Notes: generated by a model not told the origin, from the sequence alone. Counted from the first letter of the stretch, positions 53,256-63,345 are shown. The stretch is DNA of 64,000 bases from an uncultured Chitinophaga sp. (GCF_937898475.1 NZ_CALEJS010000040.1:237322-301321), one strand, 5' to 3'. Program-made: numbers and translations.

Positions 53256-55940
53256 TTAATTCCAAGTTTTTACACCACGCCTCATTTTCTCCAGGTTCTG
53301 TTTGACATCATCAATCCTTCCATTGCCCGGATTCAGTGTTAGCGCTATCTCTTGTATCCGGATAGCTTCTCTGGTTCTACCCAGTTTATAAAGAATGTTG
53401 GCATAGGTGTCATAATAATTGGCTGTCGGCTCCTTTTCGATTACCTTCCTACTCCAGGACAGCGCCATCTCCAGTTTCTCCGGGTCGGATGTGCTTATGA
53501 ATAAAAGCCACGCATCATTATTCATATCGTAAACAGATGTTTCCTCAGGATACAACTCATGTATCTTCGCTTTAGTGGAACACCACTCTTCTAGTCCCGT
53601 ATGATGCTGATGGAACCGGTAATAATAATAGAACGCTTTCTGTACTAGGAATACTCTTTCTCCATCGCGGCCATAAAGGCTCACCATTTGCTTTCTGATC
53701 CTTTCAAAATCAGAGGCATCAAGGTTGGAATAATTTGCGGTTCCCTCCTTGTCCAACATTACCGGGCTGAATTCGTTCCAGATAAGACTTCTTACAACAA
53801 TCCCAGCGGCATCCACTCCTAAAACCTGATCTATCCTACTGGCGTTCTCAGAAAATATTCTAAACCCCGCGTCCTTTGTAGACAGCGTGATATGCTTTAG
53901 TAGTAGCAGGTTATCCTTAGCGAAGATGTTCTTTACCTTTTTCAAATAAGCGTCTGTCAATCGCCTAGTATTAGCACTGTCTTTACTTCTGAAAGACATC
54001 AACAACAATCTTCTTAAAAAGGAAGAGTCATTCCCCTCTTTTTGGTAAAGTTTTATCAATTCACCATAACGGACATCGGTGTCATTGATGTCGATATCTT
54101 TTGCGATAGCGCCGGGCCATTCAAAGATCTTTGTCTGTTTGACAAGCGCCTGGTTCAGTTCGCGGAGCTTCTTTACCGGCATCTTGATCATTTCCCTGTC
54201 ATAGGTAAGCAGGCCGTTCTCCTCGCCTTCCACATCAAAAGGCTGGGTATAGATCGAAGCGCTTAAACCTTCTACCTCCAGCTTTTTCAACTGCTCCATC
54301 ATCATTTTATACTTCTCTGCCAGCTCACTTGGGGTTCCTTGGACATATCCCCATCCCTGCAGGTCGTTCCATTCATGATCCGGAACCGAAACACCGATAC
54401 CTCCAAATTCGCCCAGCACTCTTGCCTTACCAGGTTGCCCAGGCACCTGCATCGGATCAGGATAGGAATGAACATCCGTCATATCACTGCTGACCCAGGG
54501 TGAGTCTGCGGGAGCTCTCAGCTGCTCGTCCACATAGAGCAACTCCCCGGAGTGGCCATTCACCAGTCTGGAGGGATCATTTACTTTAACCCACTCGGTC
54601 AACCTTTTCTGATCATAAGCGCCCCATCGCTCATTGAAAAGCACCCAGGTAACGATACTGGGATGGCTAGACAGCTGCTGCATTGTTTCCTTTACTTCTT
54701 TCTCAAAGTGCTGCGTCGCACCTTCCGGTAACAAATGAGGTGGGTTCACAAAATCCTGCCAGACCAGCATCCCAATCTTGTCTGCATGGAAATACCACCT
54801 TTCGGGCTCCACTTTTATATGTTTCCGGATGGTGTTAAATCCCATCGCCTTGATAGCCTTAATATCAAATGCAAGAGCCTCGTCTGTAGGAGCGGTGTAG
54901 AGTCCGTCTGGCCAGAAGCCCTGATCCAGTATTCCCAGGTTGTAAGTATACCGGTTATTCAGGAAAATCCGGTCTACTCCCTTTTCATCCTTCTGGATCG
55001 ATATCTTCCGCATGCCGAAGTAGCTTTCCACTTTATCCAGAGTCGTATTTTCCTCCACTAACTCGATTGAGAGATCGTAGAGGAAAGGATCGTCCGGCGA
55101 CCAAAGGCGTGCATTTTTTACAGGAAGCGCGATGACTGTTCCCGGATTACTAGTTACTTGGCTGATCACCTTCCCTTCTATTTTTGCCGTTACCTTTATT
55201 TGTGAATTCGGGCCTCCGCCTACTGTATAAACAGTTACGTTCAGTATCCCCTTATCAATATCAGGAGTAGTTTTCAGATCTGCTATATACATACTAGGTA
55301 CTTTTTCAACCCATACCGTCTGCCAAATACCACTACTGGGGGTATAGTAAATATTTTCAGGGTTCAGAACCTGCTTCCCGTGGGGGTTAGGACCCTGATC
55401 GGTCGGGTCAAAAACTTTTACCAAGAGCTCATTGTTGCCGTCCTTCAGAAAGTCAGTGATGTCAAAATAAAAACGCTGGTAACCACCACTGTGTTTCCCT
55501 ACCTCTTTATCATTTATGAATACGGTCGTTTCCCAATCGACAGCTCCGAAATGCAACAACAGGCGTTCGTTGACAGCTAAATCAGGCTTCTTGATATTTC
55601 TCTTATACCAAAGATTCTCGTCTGGTTTTAACGGTTTCATCACGCCCGAAAGAGCGGATTCTACCGGGAAAGGCACCAGTATCTTACCATCAAATTTATC
55701 CGGCTTGAATGCACTAATTGGCTTAATAGCATATTCCCACATCCCGTTCAGGTTAATCCAATCTGGACGTACCATCTGTGGGCGTGGGTATTCATGCAGC
55801 GCATTAGCAGGGTTAACATCTTTGGCCCAACGAGAGGGTATATGTAACGGTCGCATTTTCCAAATGGTACCAGAATCTTGCGCATAAGTCCTAACGAGAA
55901 CAAATGAAAGCGCAGCTATAACCATTAAAGTCTTCTTCAT
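53256..55940 (-). CDS. Glycoside hydrolase family 2 enzyme with C-terminal helical/TPR extension
   Basis: 894 residues with signal peptide MKKTLMVIAALSFVLVRTYA. The sugar-binding domain has LNGMWEYAIKP, PFPVESALSGVM, LLLHFGAVDWETTVFINDKEVGKHSGGYQRFYFDITDFL; an Ig-like sandwich follows, then the TIM barrel with FNTIRKHIKVEPERWYFHADKIGMLVWQDF, the acid/base Glu in WVLFNERWGAYD (about 435) and the nucleophile Glu in VLGEFGGIGV (about 507). GH2 covers beta-galactosidase, beta-mannosidase and beta-glucuronidase activities; which one is not visible. After about 600 there are nearly 300 additional residues, ending in a TPR-like ANILYKLGRTREAIRIQEIALTLNP, unusual for the family. Third gene of susC-susD-GH2; periplasmic. 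Confidence 0.85.
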   Translation of the reverse strand: MKKTLMVIAALSFVLVRTYAQDSGTIWKMRPLHIPSRWAKDVNPANALHEYPRPQMVRPDWINLNGMWEYAIKPISAFKPDKFDGKILVPFPVESALSGVMKPLKPDENLWYKRNIKKPDLAVNERLLLHFGAVDWETTVFINDKEVGKHSGGYQRFYFDITDFLKDGNNELLVKVFDPTDQGPNPHGKQVLNPENIYYTPSSGIWQTVWVEKVPSMYIADLKTTPDIDKGILNVTVYTVGGGPNSQIKVTAKIEGKVISQVTSNPGTVIALPVKNARLWSPDDPFLYDLSIELVEENTTLDKVESYFGMRKISIQKDEKGVDRIFLNNRYTYNLGILDQGFWPDGLYTAPTDEALAFDIKAIKAMGFNTIRKHIKVEPERWYFHADKIGMLVWQDFVNPPHLLPEGATQHFEKEVKETMQQLSSHPSIVTWVLFNERWGAYDQKRLTEWVKVNDPSRLVNGHSGELLYVDEQLRAPADSPWVSSDMTDVHSYPDPMQVPGQPGKARVLGEFGGIGVSVPDHEWNDLQGWGYVQGTPSELAEKYKMMMEQLKKLEVEGLSASIYTQPFDVEGEENGLLTYDREMIKMPVKKLRELNQALVKQTKIFEWPGAIAKDIDINDTDVRYGELIKLYQKEGNDSSFLRRLLLMSFRSKDSANTRRLTDAYLKKVKNIFAKDNLLLLKHITLSTKDAGFRIFSENASRIDQVLGVDAAGIVVRSLIWNEFSPVMLDKEGTANYSNLDASDFERIRKQMVSLYGRDGERVFLVQKAFYYYYRFHQHHTGLEEWCSTKAKIHELYPEETSVYDMNNDAWLLFISTSDPEKLEMALSWSRKVIEKEPTANYYDTYANILYKLGRTREAIRIQEIALTLNPGNGRIDDVKQNLEKMRRGVKTWN

Positions 55941-55982
55941 TAATAATATGATTTAAAATTTGATCCTTGAATAATTTCTACC

Positions 55983-57461
55983 TCATTGTTCCGGGTAACC
56001 AGGATTCTGATGTCCCTTTAAACTCGGATTGCGCTGTATATCCTGTACAGGAATTGGGTATAAAGCTTTATAAGCCGCCCAAGAACCTCCTTTTGCTGGT
56101 GCTACAATGTTCATTACTTCATCAACCTTTGCCGTTCGTTTCAGATCACACCAACGGTGCCCCCATTCTGTAAAAAATTCTACCTTCTTTTCCTGCAAGA
56201 TTGCGTCTAGTATGGTAACCTGACTGGCTGCTGCAGTAGGGCCTAAACCAGCCCTACTTCTGACAGCATTAATATCTTCTTCTGCAGAGTTAGGTCCATT
56301 TAGCCGGCCTTGTTGTGCCCTGGCCTCACCACGGATCAGATATTGTTCGCTCAGGCGAAGAACAGTCAGATATTCTGTTCGTGGCTGATCAGGGAGATAA
56401 ACCTTATACTTGGCCGGGTACGCATACGTTTTGTTATCGACAGTTACACTGTCAATCCAGGTGTTTTTACGGGTATCACCCGGTTCAAAGGCATTGAATA
56501 TGTTCTTACTGAGAAAAACGGGCCTTGAAGAATTCGGGCCCATCGGAATGGCCTCCAATATGAATGCTACCGCATCCAAGGTATTATAAGAAGGTGCTAC
56601 TGGCTGCAATTGCCAGATCGCCTCTTTGCTGGTACTTAAGAAAACTGCCTCAGGAGCCTCCAACTGATAGCTTGATGTAGCGGCAATGAGCTTACTTGCC
56701 TCCTGTTCAGCTAAAGACCACTGATTAGTATAAAGGTATGCACGGGCCAGCAATGCCGTAGCGGCTGCTTTATTGGGACGTACACGCTCTTGAACTACAG
56801 TCACTCCATCAGCACCAACATAATTCTCGTTTAAGTTATTCTGTGCATCCTGAAGGTCCTGAATGATCTGCTCATAAACCTTATCCTTGTTTGTGCGCGG
56901 GGCAACACTATTGGCCTTGATATCTGTATTTGTTAAGAGCGGGACGTCACCGTAAAAATTGACCAGATAAAAGTACATGAATGCTCGTAGAAATCTAGCC
57001 TCTCCCAGCAACTGCTGCTTCACAGAGGTGATTATCTGGGAAGAAGCACTAATGCCTTCGATTGCAGCATTCGTCCGGAATATATAGGCATACAGGTCAG
57101 ACCAGAACAATTCATTTCCGTTATTTGTTAGAGAATTACTATACAACACGCTTAAGATGTCAGGCGGAGAAGTAACCGATACAAGCTCGTCAGCCGACAA
57201 CCCCGTTTTTACCGCGATAGAAGATACCCCTGTAAATATGCCATAATTGCTCATGTCTGAATAGATGCCGGTCAGGACTGACGCAGCCGTTGCATTTGAA
57301 CTATAAATATCACTCCCAACAACATCCTGTATAGGAGGATCCACTTCTATCAGTTTTTTACAGCCTGCAACGGGTATCATTACGATTGAAAAAGAGGCCA
57401 AAATCCAATGTAGCAGGATCGCCTTGCCTGATCTATTGCTTAATCTGTTATTATTGTCCAT
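55983..57461 (-). CDS. susD: SusD/RagB-family nutrient-binding lipoprotein
   Basis: 492 residues from ATG 57461, giving a lipoprotein signal (HWILASFSIVMIPVAGCKKL, lipobox VAGC). The SusD fold is seen in IEVDPPIQDVVGSDIYSSNATAASVLTGIYSDMS, LLGEARFLRAFMYFYLVNFYGDVPLL, KAAATALLARAYLYTNQWSLAEQEASKLI and, at the end, KKVEFFTEWGHRWCDLKR and YPIPVQDIQRNPSLKGHQNPGY. SusD proteins sit as lids on SusC and bind glycans at the surface. It starts 26 bases after susC stops and is 42 bases before the GH2 gene. Confidence 0.95.
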   Translation of the reverse strand: MDNNNRLSNRSGKAILLHWILASFSIVMIPVAGCKKLIEVDPPIQDVVGSDIYSSNATAASVLTGIYSDMSNYGIFTGVSSIAVKTGLSADELVSVTSPPDILSVLYSNSLTNNGNELFWSDLYAYIFRTNAAIEGISASSQIITSVKQQLLGEARFLRAFMYFYLVNFYGDVPLLTNTDIKANSVAPRTNKDKVYEQIIQDLQDAQNNLNENYVGADGVTVVQERVRPNKAAATALLARAYLYTNQWSLAEQEASKLIAATSSYQLEAPEAVFLSTSKEAIWQLQPVAPSYNTLDAVAFILEAIPMGPNSSRPVFLSKNIFNAFEPGDTRKNTWIDSVTVDNKTYAYPAKYKVYLPDQPRTEYLTVLRLSEQYLIRGEARAQQGRLNGPNSAEEDINAVRSRAGLGPTAAASQVTILDAILQEKKVEFFTEWGHRWCDLKRTAKVDEVMNIVAPAKGGSWAAYKALYPIPVQDIQRNPSLKGHQNPGYPEQ

Positions 57462-57487
57462 GATGAAGTTTTGTGAGAATAAATACA

Positions 57488-60400
57488 TTAAAACGTCACA
57501 TTCGCACCAACGGTTATAACTCTAAGAGGAGGTAATGTGCCTATCGACTGTGTTTCCGGATCCAGTCCCTTATAATTGGTAATAGTCCATAGATTCTGAC
57601 CCTGTAAGTAAATCCTTATGTTGTTCAGATGCAGCTTTTGCTTAAATGATTTGGGTATAGAATAAGATAGGGACACATTCTTTAACCGGATAAATGATGC
57701 ATCTACATAGTTCCAATTGCTTTCCATTAACCTGTTACTGGCATTTATCAAGTCATCATTAACTACACCGTATATTTTCTGAATGTCCGAAACATCGCCG
57801 GGTGTCTGCCACCTAAACAAATACTCTGCAGGTAGATTCCTGGCGCTCACTCCGGCTATAAGCAGATATGGCGATAACGGATTCAGGCCGTTCTGTTTCG
57901 TAAACTGAAAGTGGACGTCCAGACTGATCCCTTTATAGCTGAACGTATTCGATACTCCGCCATAAAACTTTGGGGATGTCATAATCCTGATATAGCGACC
58001 GCCATCCACTCTTGTGGGATCCTCGGGGCTCAACGTATTTTTCCCCTGAGTGTCTGTGAACTGGTACTGACCTGTATTCGGGTCAACACCTGCGGAATTA
58101 TAGACTCTGGCAATACCGGTAAACGGCTGGCCAACTTCAGAAGTATAATATGCTGAATTGCCCAAATCGGGGAATGAGACCAGTTTGTTCCTATTTGAAG
58201 TAAAATTGATAGAAGTTGACCAGAGAAGGCTGTTGGTCTTTATATTTTCCGTGGTTAATGTTAGCTCTACCCCCATGTTTTGGATGACAGCAGGAAGATT
58301 ATAAAGCAGGACTCCAGGCCCGGCCATAGTTGGAGCAGGATAGCCTAGCAACTGGTTATTTGACCGGTTCCGGAAATAGCTGGCATTAAGCAATATCCTT
58401 TCTTTAAAAAAACCAGTCTCTAATCCAAACTCCATTTTCTTCGTAACCTCCCACGCATAATAGGCATTAAAAAGCCCAGTGGACCGGTATCCCCTGGCTC
58501 CCTGGTAAGGATCAAGTCCTATAATAGGCTCATATCTTTCAAGATACTGGTAATCACCGATGCCGTCATTGCCGGAGGTGCCATAACTGAAACGTAGTTT
58601 ACCGTAGCTTATGATGTTATCTGCTACCTTCATGAATTTCTCCTGTGTAAATATCCAGGCAACACCTACTGATCCAAAATTTCCGAACTGGTTACCAGGA
58701 CCAAAGCGACTACTACCGTCCCTCCGGGCAGACAGGCTCAATAAATATTTATTATCCCAATTATAACTCAAACGCCCGAAGAACGCAGAATACCTATATT
58801 GGGAAGAAGTGTTGCTTGCCCATAACGTTGTCGCCGCGGCGAGATTGGACAACAAGGCGTCGTTAGTAAACCCGTATGCAACGAGGAATTCACTCTCCGC
58901 ATCTGTGCTCTGATAGCTTGCTCCGATCAATGCGTCCAGTTCTCCCTTCGAAATATGACCATTATAGTTTATCTGTGGCTCAACGCTGAGGTTCTTGATA
59001 TAACTTGTATTAAAAGCTGATCCGGCCTCCGACGCCATATCCTCCGGTTTTTTGCCGGCGAACGGATCAACTTTTCTAAATGAGTTCCCGCGCAATTCAT
59101 TATATCCTACCTGTGCCTTTAATGTTATATGAGGAAATACTCGATAGCTGACAAGTCCGCTTGCGACCAAGTTCTTTACCTTGGCATCATATGTTTTGCT
59201 CAATTGTGCATATGGGTTATTCCAGCTACTTATGCCGGAGGACAAGGGTTCCCAATTCAAACTACCATCGGCATTGTAGGGAGACGGAGCGTTAGGAGAT
59301 AGTGTGAGAGCTTCATTTGTAAAATCAATTCCTGGTAATGTGTTCCGGTCCGCCATATAGCTTACTGTTACAGTTGTATTTAACTTCTGGTTAGGAGATT
59401 CTCCAGTAAGGCTGAGATGTGCGCTTCCTTTCGTATCGGCATTATTTCCTGGGAAAACTGTTGTTTCCTTATGGTAATTGCCGCGAATCTGGTAACGGAC
59501 AAGGCTGGTTCCACCGGAAACGGAGGCCTGCATATCATTGTACCTTGCTGTTCCTCCGATCAGCTCTTTCTGCCAGTCAATATTCCGGTTCTTATCCCAG
59601 GCAAAAAGATCTGGCGCAACTAAATCTGTGTATGCCGGATCTCCATATGGGAATGTGTTTATAAAATCAATTCCTGCATTATCATATCCCTCTTTGCGTA
59701 ATTTCAGGTATTCCTCTGTGTTCAATAATTTCATCTTTTTAGGAACATCTGCCCAACCAGTCTGTACATTTATGTCCACTTTTGTTTGACCAGGTTGACC
59801 TTTTTTTGTGGTGATCAAAATAACACCGTTGGCTCCCCTGCTCCCATAGATAGAAGTTGCATCGGCATCCTTCAGCACTTCAATTGATTCTATATCATGT
59901 GGATTGATAAAGCTTAAGGCCGAGAACTGAGAGAGCTGGTCATGGCCTAAACCTGTGATATTATTTATGACTGGAAGACCATCTACTACAATTAAGGGCT
60001 CTGAAGCATAGTTTAACGAATTCTTACCGCGGATTTGTATGTTTACAGTCCCCCCTGCAAGGCCGGTAGTGGGTGTGATCTGCAGACCTGGAACGCGTCC
60101 CTGTAATGCCAGCAAGGGATTATTGACTGGTTGCCTTTCTATTTCCTTTGCTTTGACGGTACTGATATTACCAGTGCTATATCTTCTAGTTGTGGTGCCG
60201 TAAGCAATTACAACGGTTTCATCCAATTCACTGACCACAACATTCAGTTGTACCAGGATGGTTCTTCTTTTTACAGGTATTTCTCTAGTTTCATATCCAA
60301 CTGATCTAATGAGTAATACAGATTTCTGGTTTACATTAGGTAAACTGAAATTCCCATCGGCATCAGTTGTAGCTCCTTGCTCGGTACCTTTCACTAAAAC

Positions 60401-60871
60401 CGTGGCACCCGGTATAGGAGCACCGTCAACTTCGGTCACTTTACCAGTAACAGCAAAAACTGTGGAAGATGTATCCTGACCGTTATTGGTTTGAGCTATG
60501 TTTTTTTTTGCTGCATCCTCCTTTCTAATAATCAAGATCGTCTCTTTTTCAAGATACCAGGTCAGATTTTTACCTCGAAGTAAATGAGTCATTACATCGG
60601 CCAAGGGGGCTTTGTTAAAATTTACTGTTACTTTTTCGCTGCTGGATAACTGAGTCAATGATACAGAGTACATAACTGCATAACCGGTTTGCTCTCTTAT
60701 GGTATTAAATACCTGCCTTAGAGGTATATTAGTGCCTTTCATTGTAACAAATAAATCTCCTTTATGACTGGTGGCCTGAGCGTTGCTCGCATAACAGGTA
60801 AAGGATAAAATAAAGGCGGTAATAAGAAGCCTGTAGAAAATACAGCCTCTAAGCAGTTGCAGCGATTGCAT
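57488..60871 (-). CDS. susC: SusC/RagA-family TonB-linked outer-membrane protein with STN domain
   Basis: 1127 residues. Signal peptide about 1-32 (LLITAFILSFTCYASNAQ). The STN (secretin and TonB N-terminus) domain, VTMKGTNIPLRQVFNTIREQTGYAVMYSVSL to ADVMTHLLRGKNLTWYLE, is followed by a CarboxypepD_reg domain (TGKVTEVDGAPIPGATVLVKGTEQG), the plug (ALQGRVPGLQITPTTG, SLNYASEPLIVVDGLPV, IESIEVLKDADATSIYGSRGANGVILITTKKG) and the barrel ending in LRVITVGANVTF. It transports an oligosaccharide or similar into the periplasm using TonB. An STN domain means that it can signal to a FecR protein; a sigma/fecR pair lies divergently 670 bases away. Confidence 0.95.
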   Translation of the reverse strand: MQSLQLLRGCIFYRLLITAFILSFTCYASNAQATSHKGDLFVTMKGTNIPLRQVFNTIREQTGYAVMYSVSLTQLSSSEKVTVNFNKAPLADVMTHLLRGKNLTWYLEKETILIIRKEDAAKKNIAQTNNGQDTSSTVFAVTGKVTEVDGAPIPGATVLVKGTEQGATTDADGNFSLPNVNQKSVLLIRSVGYETREIPVKRRTILVQLNVVVSELDETVVIAYGTTTRRYSTGNISTVKAKEIERQPVNNPLLALQGRVPGLQITPTTGLAGGTVNIQIRGKNSLNYASEPLIVVDGLPVINNITGLGHDQLSQFSALSFINPHDIESIEVLKDADATSIYGSRGANGVILITTKKGQPGQTKVDINVQTGWADVPKKMKLLNTEEYLKLRKEGYDNAGIDFINTFPYGDPAYTDLVAPDLFAWDKNRNIDWQKELIGGTARYNDMQASVSGGTSLVRYQIRGNYHKETTVFPGNNADTKGSAHLSLTGESPNQKLNTTVTVSYMADRNTLPGIDFTNEALTLSPNAPSPYNADGSLNWEPLSSGISSWNNPYAQLSKTYDAKVKNLVASGLVSYRVFPHITLKAQVGYNELRGNSFRKVDPFAGKKPEDMASEAGSAFNTSYIKNLSVEPQINYNGHISKGELDALIGASYQSTDAESEFLVAYGFTNDALLSNLAAATTLWASNTSSQYRYSAFFGRLSYNWDNKYLLSLSARRDGSSRFGPGNQFGNFGSVGVAWIFTQEKFMKVADNIISYGKLRFSYGTSGNDGIGDYQYLERYEPIIGLDPYQGARGYRSTGLFNAYYAWEVTKKMEFGLETGFFKERILLNASYFRNRSNNQLLGYPAPTMAGPGVLLYNLPAVIQNMGVELTLTTENIKTNSLLWSTSINFTSNRNKLVSFPDLGNSAYYTSEVGQPFTGIARVYNSAGVDPNTGQYQFTDTQGKNTLSPEDPTRVDGGRYIRIMTSPKFYGGVSNTFSYKGISLDVHFQFTKQNGLNPLSPYLLIAGVSARNLPAEYLFRWQTPGDVSDIQKIYGVVNDDLINASNRLMESNWNYVDASFIRLKNVSLSYSIPKSFKQKLHLNNIRIYLQGQNLWTITNYKGLDPETQSIGTLPPLRVITVGANVTF

Positions 60872-60886
60872 AAGCTCTTAGTTTTG
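60857..60886 (+). promoter_or_regulatory. Plus-strand promoter-like sequence at the susC 5' end
   Basis: TTG (60857-60859), 19 bases, TAGTTTTG (60879-60886) match the consensus. It starts inside the first codons of susC on the opposite strand and points through the intergenic region toward the sigma gene. Confidence 0.4.
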
Positions 60887-61540
60887 CGTTGATAGTTTTT
60901 GTTTGTTCCTTGCTAAACCGGTATAGGGAAGCATCCGTTCATCATGACAACTATTTATATAACCGGAATTCATAATCCGGCGTACTATTCGGCTACTGCT
61001 ATTTTTCAATGCATTGCCCGGTATGGTGAACAATATTCAATACCTGTATTTTCACGCTAAATATTATTTAAATTATTTACAATTAATTAACAATTTTTAA
61101 ATCTAAATAATGTCTGAGGAATCTTTATTAAAAGTCTGCTAAAATCAAGGAGTTACAATAGGCTTCGCTGTTATATTGGAAATAGGAAGATTTGGATGGC
61201 GGGCTCATTAACAAAGCGATAACAAAGATGTTAAGAAATAATTAACCTTTTACTTTTATTTTTAACGCTATTTTTAAGTGAAAGCAAAAGACAGACAACT
61301 AATGGGGCAGGTAGCTGACTACTTTAATAGTAGTCTTATCATGCGGATCACCTTGCACAATATGTTTTATCTAACAGGGGGCGAGGGGTTAAAGTAATCT
61401 CTTGACCCAGTTTTAACGATTGCATGGCATTATTTTATTTATATTTTTGTATCCGCTAACTGTCATGTGTGTATGAAGCATGCATTTCCCGCTTCTCTAA
61501 GGCGGGTATTCGGGGGATTTCCATATAAAGAATGTAAAGA
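60872..61540. other. 669-base divergent intergenic region of the PUL
   Basis: Separates susC (minus) from the sigma gene (plus). It holds two plus-strand promoter matches (60857 and 61420) and a short CCGGA/TCCGG inverted repeat near 60963. No housekeeping-type promoter for susC is visible on the minus strand, as expected if susC is read by the ECF sigma factor. Confidence 0.5.
61420..61449 (+). promoter_or_regulatory. Promoter of the sigma/fecR pair
   Basis: TTG (61420-61422), 19 bases, TATTTTTG (61442-61449): exact consensus form; the sigma ATG is about 90 bases downstream. Confidence 0.7.
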
Positions 61541-62098
61541 ATGTCAAGTCAAGAGGACATAGTTTTACTGGAGCGTCTAAAAGCGGGCCAGGCTGAAGCG
61601 CTTTCCGACTTATTCGTTAAGTACCGTAAGCAATTACTAACGGTGGCTATAGGTATATTGGAGAAAGACCATGAAATGGAGGCACAGGATCTTGTGCAAG
61701 ATATATTCGTTGCCTTCTGGGAGAAACAGCATTTTCTTAAAATTGGACCTCCGTTTAACGTGAAAGGGTATCTAATTAAGATTGTTTATTATAAGTGCCT
61801 GGATTTTGTTGAACACCAAAAGGTGCATCGGCATAGAATGCAGCGGATTCAGGAAAACTTGCCGGTTATTTTCAGCGAAAATTATTTGGAAAATAAAGAA
61901 TTAAAACTGCAGATACACGCGGCCATACGGCAAATCCCCCCCGGCCGCGCAAAAGTATTCGAGCTTACTTATTTGGAGCATAAGTCCCGTAATGAAATTG
62001 CCAACTTACTGGGTACCAGCCCTAATACCGTTAAGAACCAACTAGTGGCCGCAGTCCGTGAAATCCGCAAAATTCTACAAAATAATTTAGCTCACTAG
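61541..62098 (+). CDS. ECF RNA polymerase sigma factor of the PUL
   Basis: 185 residues. N-terminal LLERLKAGQAEALSDLFVKYRKQL, region 2 AQDLVQDIFVAFWEKQHFL, region 4 IPPGRAKVFELTYLEHKSRNEIANLLGTSPNTVKNQL. FecI-like sigma factor typical of Bacteroidota carbohydrate loci. fecR starts 44 bases downstream, and the divergent susC has an STN domain, so the three parts of a trans-envelope signal chain (SusC, FecR, sigma) are all here. It probably drives susC-susD-GH2. Confidence 0.93.
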   Translation: MSSQEDIVLLERLKAGQAEALSDLFVKYRKQLLTVAIGILEKDHEMEAQDLVQDIFVAFWEKQHFLKIGPPFNVKGYLIKIVYYKCLDFVEHQKVHRHRMQRIQENLPVIFSENYLENKELKLQIHAAIRQIPPGRAKVFELTYLEHKSRNEIANLLGTSPNTVKNQLVAAVREIRKILQNNLAH

Positions 62099-62142
62099 TC
62101 CGCCGAAGCGCCAAATCCCGTTTTATAAGTAAGGAATTGCCT

Positions 62143-63345
62143 ATGCAACCCGATCAGCACTACATATATGAATTGATGTCAGGCAAGCTTATTGGAGAAT
62201 TAAGCGAAGAGGAAGAACAACGCCTGGAGCAACTGATAGCGGATGATCCCGAGGTAAGAAAGCAATGGGAGCAATTCAAGGAAAAATTCTCAACGAAAGA
62301 CATTGAAACCCGCCTGAGCCGCCTTGACAACGCGTCTTGGGGGAATATCGGGGAACTCATAACAAGTGAGCGACCTGGTAAGCGTAAAAGCAGAATCTTT
62401 AGCCTGGTGGGCTGGGCGGCTGCTTCACTAGCCGGAATTTTGCTGACGGTATATTTTATTACTAACCCTCTACAAAAAGAGGACGAGCCAACGGTGGCCA
62501 CTATTAAACAAGAGAGAACTGTTGATCTGATACTGGCAAACGGGGTTACCGTAAATCTTTCGGGAGGACAGGATAGTATTCAATTAGGTAGCACGTTACT
62601 CAACAACAGGAATAAAACATTATCCTATTCCATCCATTCGGGCCAGCCGGCTGGTAGCGGCGGCCTGAATAGGTTAAATATCCTAACAGTTCCCGTGGGA
62701 AGGGATTATCATGTTGTATTATCGGATGGTAGCGAAATTTGGCTGAATTCCGCAACGAAGTTGCTGTTCCCCTTTGCCTTTGCCGGCAATAAAAGGGAAA
62801 TCGCTATTAGCGGAGAAGCCTATCTGAAGGTGGCAAAGGATAGCAAGAGGCCTTTCCTTGTTCATTTATCAAACAGTTTTACTTCCCGATCAGCCAACAT
62901 GAATGGGCCAACCTCCATTGAGGTCATCGGTACGGCGTTCAATGTGAACTCTTATAGTGACACAACTGTTAAAGTGGCCTTGGTGGAAGGAGCTGTACTT
63001 TTCAAGGCTGCAGGTGAAACGACCTCCATAAAACCAGGCATTGAAGCAGTATATACTGAAAATAAAGGGGTTATCACCCGAAAATTCAATAAAGATGACG
63101 TTTTGAGCTGGCGGGAGGGGAAGTTTTATTTTACCGAGGCGACTTTGGAAGAAATAACGTCTGTATTGCCGCGCTGGTATGGGGTTAAAGTGATAATAGA
63201 TGATGCTGATATGGCTCAAGAACGCTTTACTGGTGTCATTAACAGGAATGAGCCCATTACTATTTTCCTGGATAAGATGTCCCAGATTATGCAAATAGAC
63301 TATTATTTTGATCACGAAGGGATTTTGCATTTTAAGCATCGATAA
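62143..63345 (+). CDS. FecR-family anti-sigma factor of the PUL
   Basis: 400 residues from ATG 62143, preceded by AAGGA seven bases upstream; a TTG two codons earlier is less likely. The cytoplasmic part YELMSGKLIGELSEEEEQRLEQLIADDPEVRKQWEQF binds sigma; one membrane helix follows near 88-108 (LVGWAAASLAGILLTVYFI). The periplasmic part has LNILTVPVGRDYHVVLSDGSEIWLNSATKL, ISGEAYLKVAKDSKRPFLVHL, IEVIGTAFNVNSY and a C-terminal DUF4974-like domain (ITSVLPRWYGVKVIIDD). Its expected partner is the STN domain of the divergent SusC. Confidence 0.94.
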   Translation: MQPDQHYIYELMSGKLIGELSEEEEQRLEQLIADDPEVRKQWEQFKEKFSTKDIETRLSRLDNASWGNIGELITSERPGKRKSRIFSLVGWAAASLAGILLTVYFITNPLQKEDEPTVATIKQERTVDLILANGVTVNLSGGQDSIQLGSTLLNNRNKTLSYSIHSGQPAGSGGLNRLNILTVPVGRDYHVVLSDGSEIWLNSATKLLFPFAFAGNKREIAISGEAYLKVAKDSKRPFLVHLSNSFTSRSANMNGPTSIEVIGTAFNVNSYSDTTVKVALVEGAVLFKAAGETTSIKPGIEAVYTENKGVITRKFNKDDVLSWREGKFYFTEATLEEITSVLPRWYGVKVIIDDADMAQERFTGVINRNEPITIFLDKMSQIMQIDYYFDHEGILHFKHR

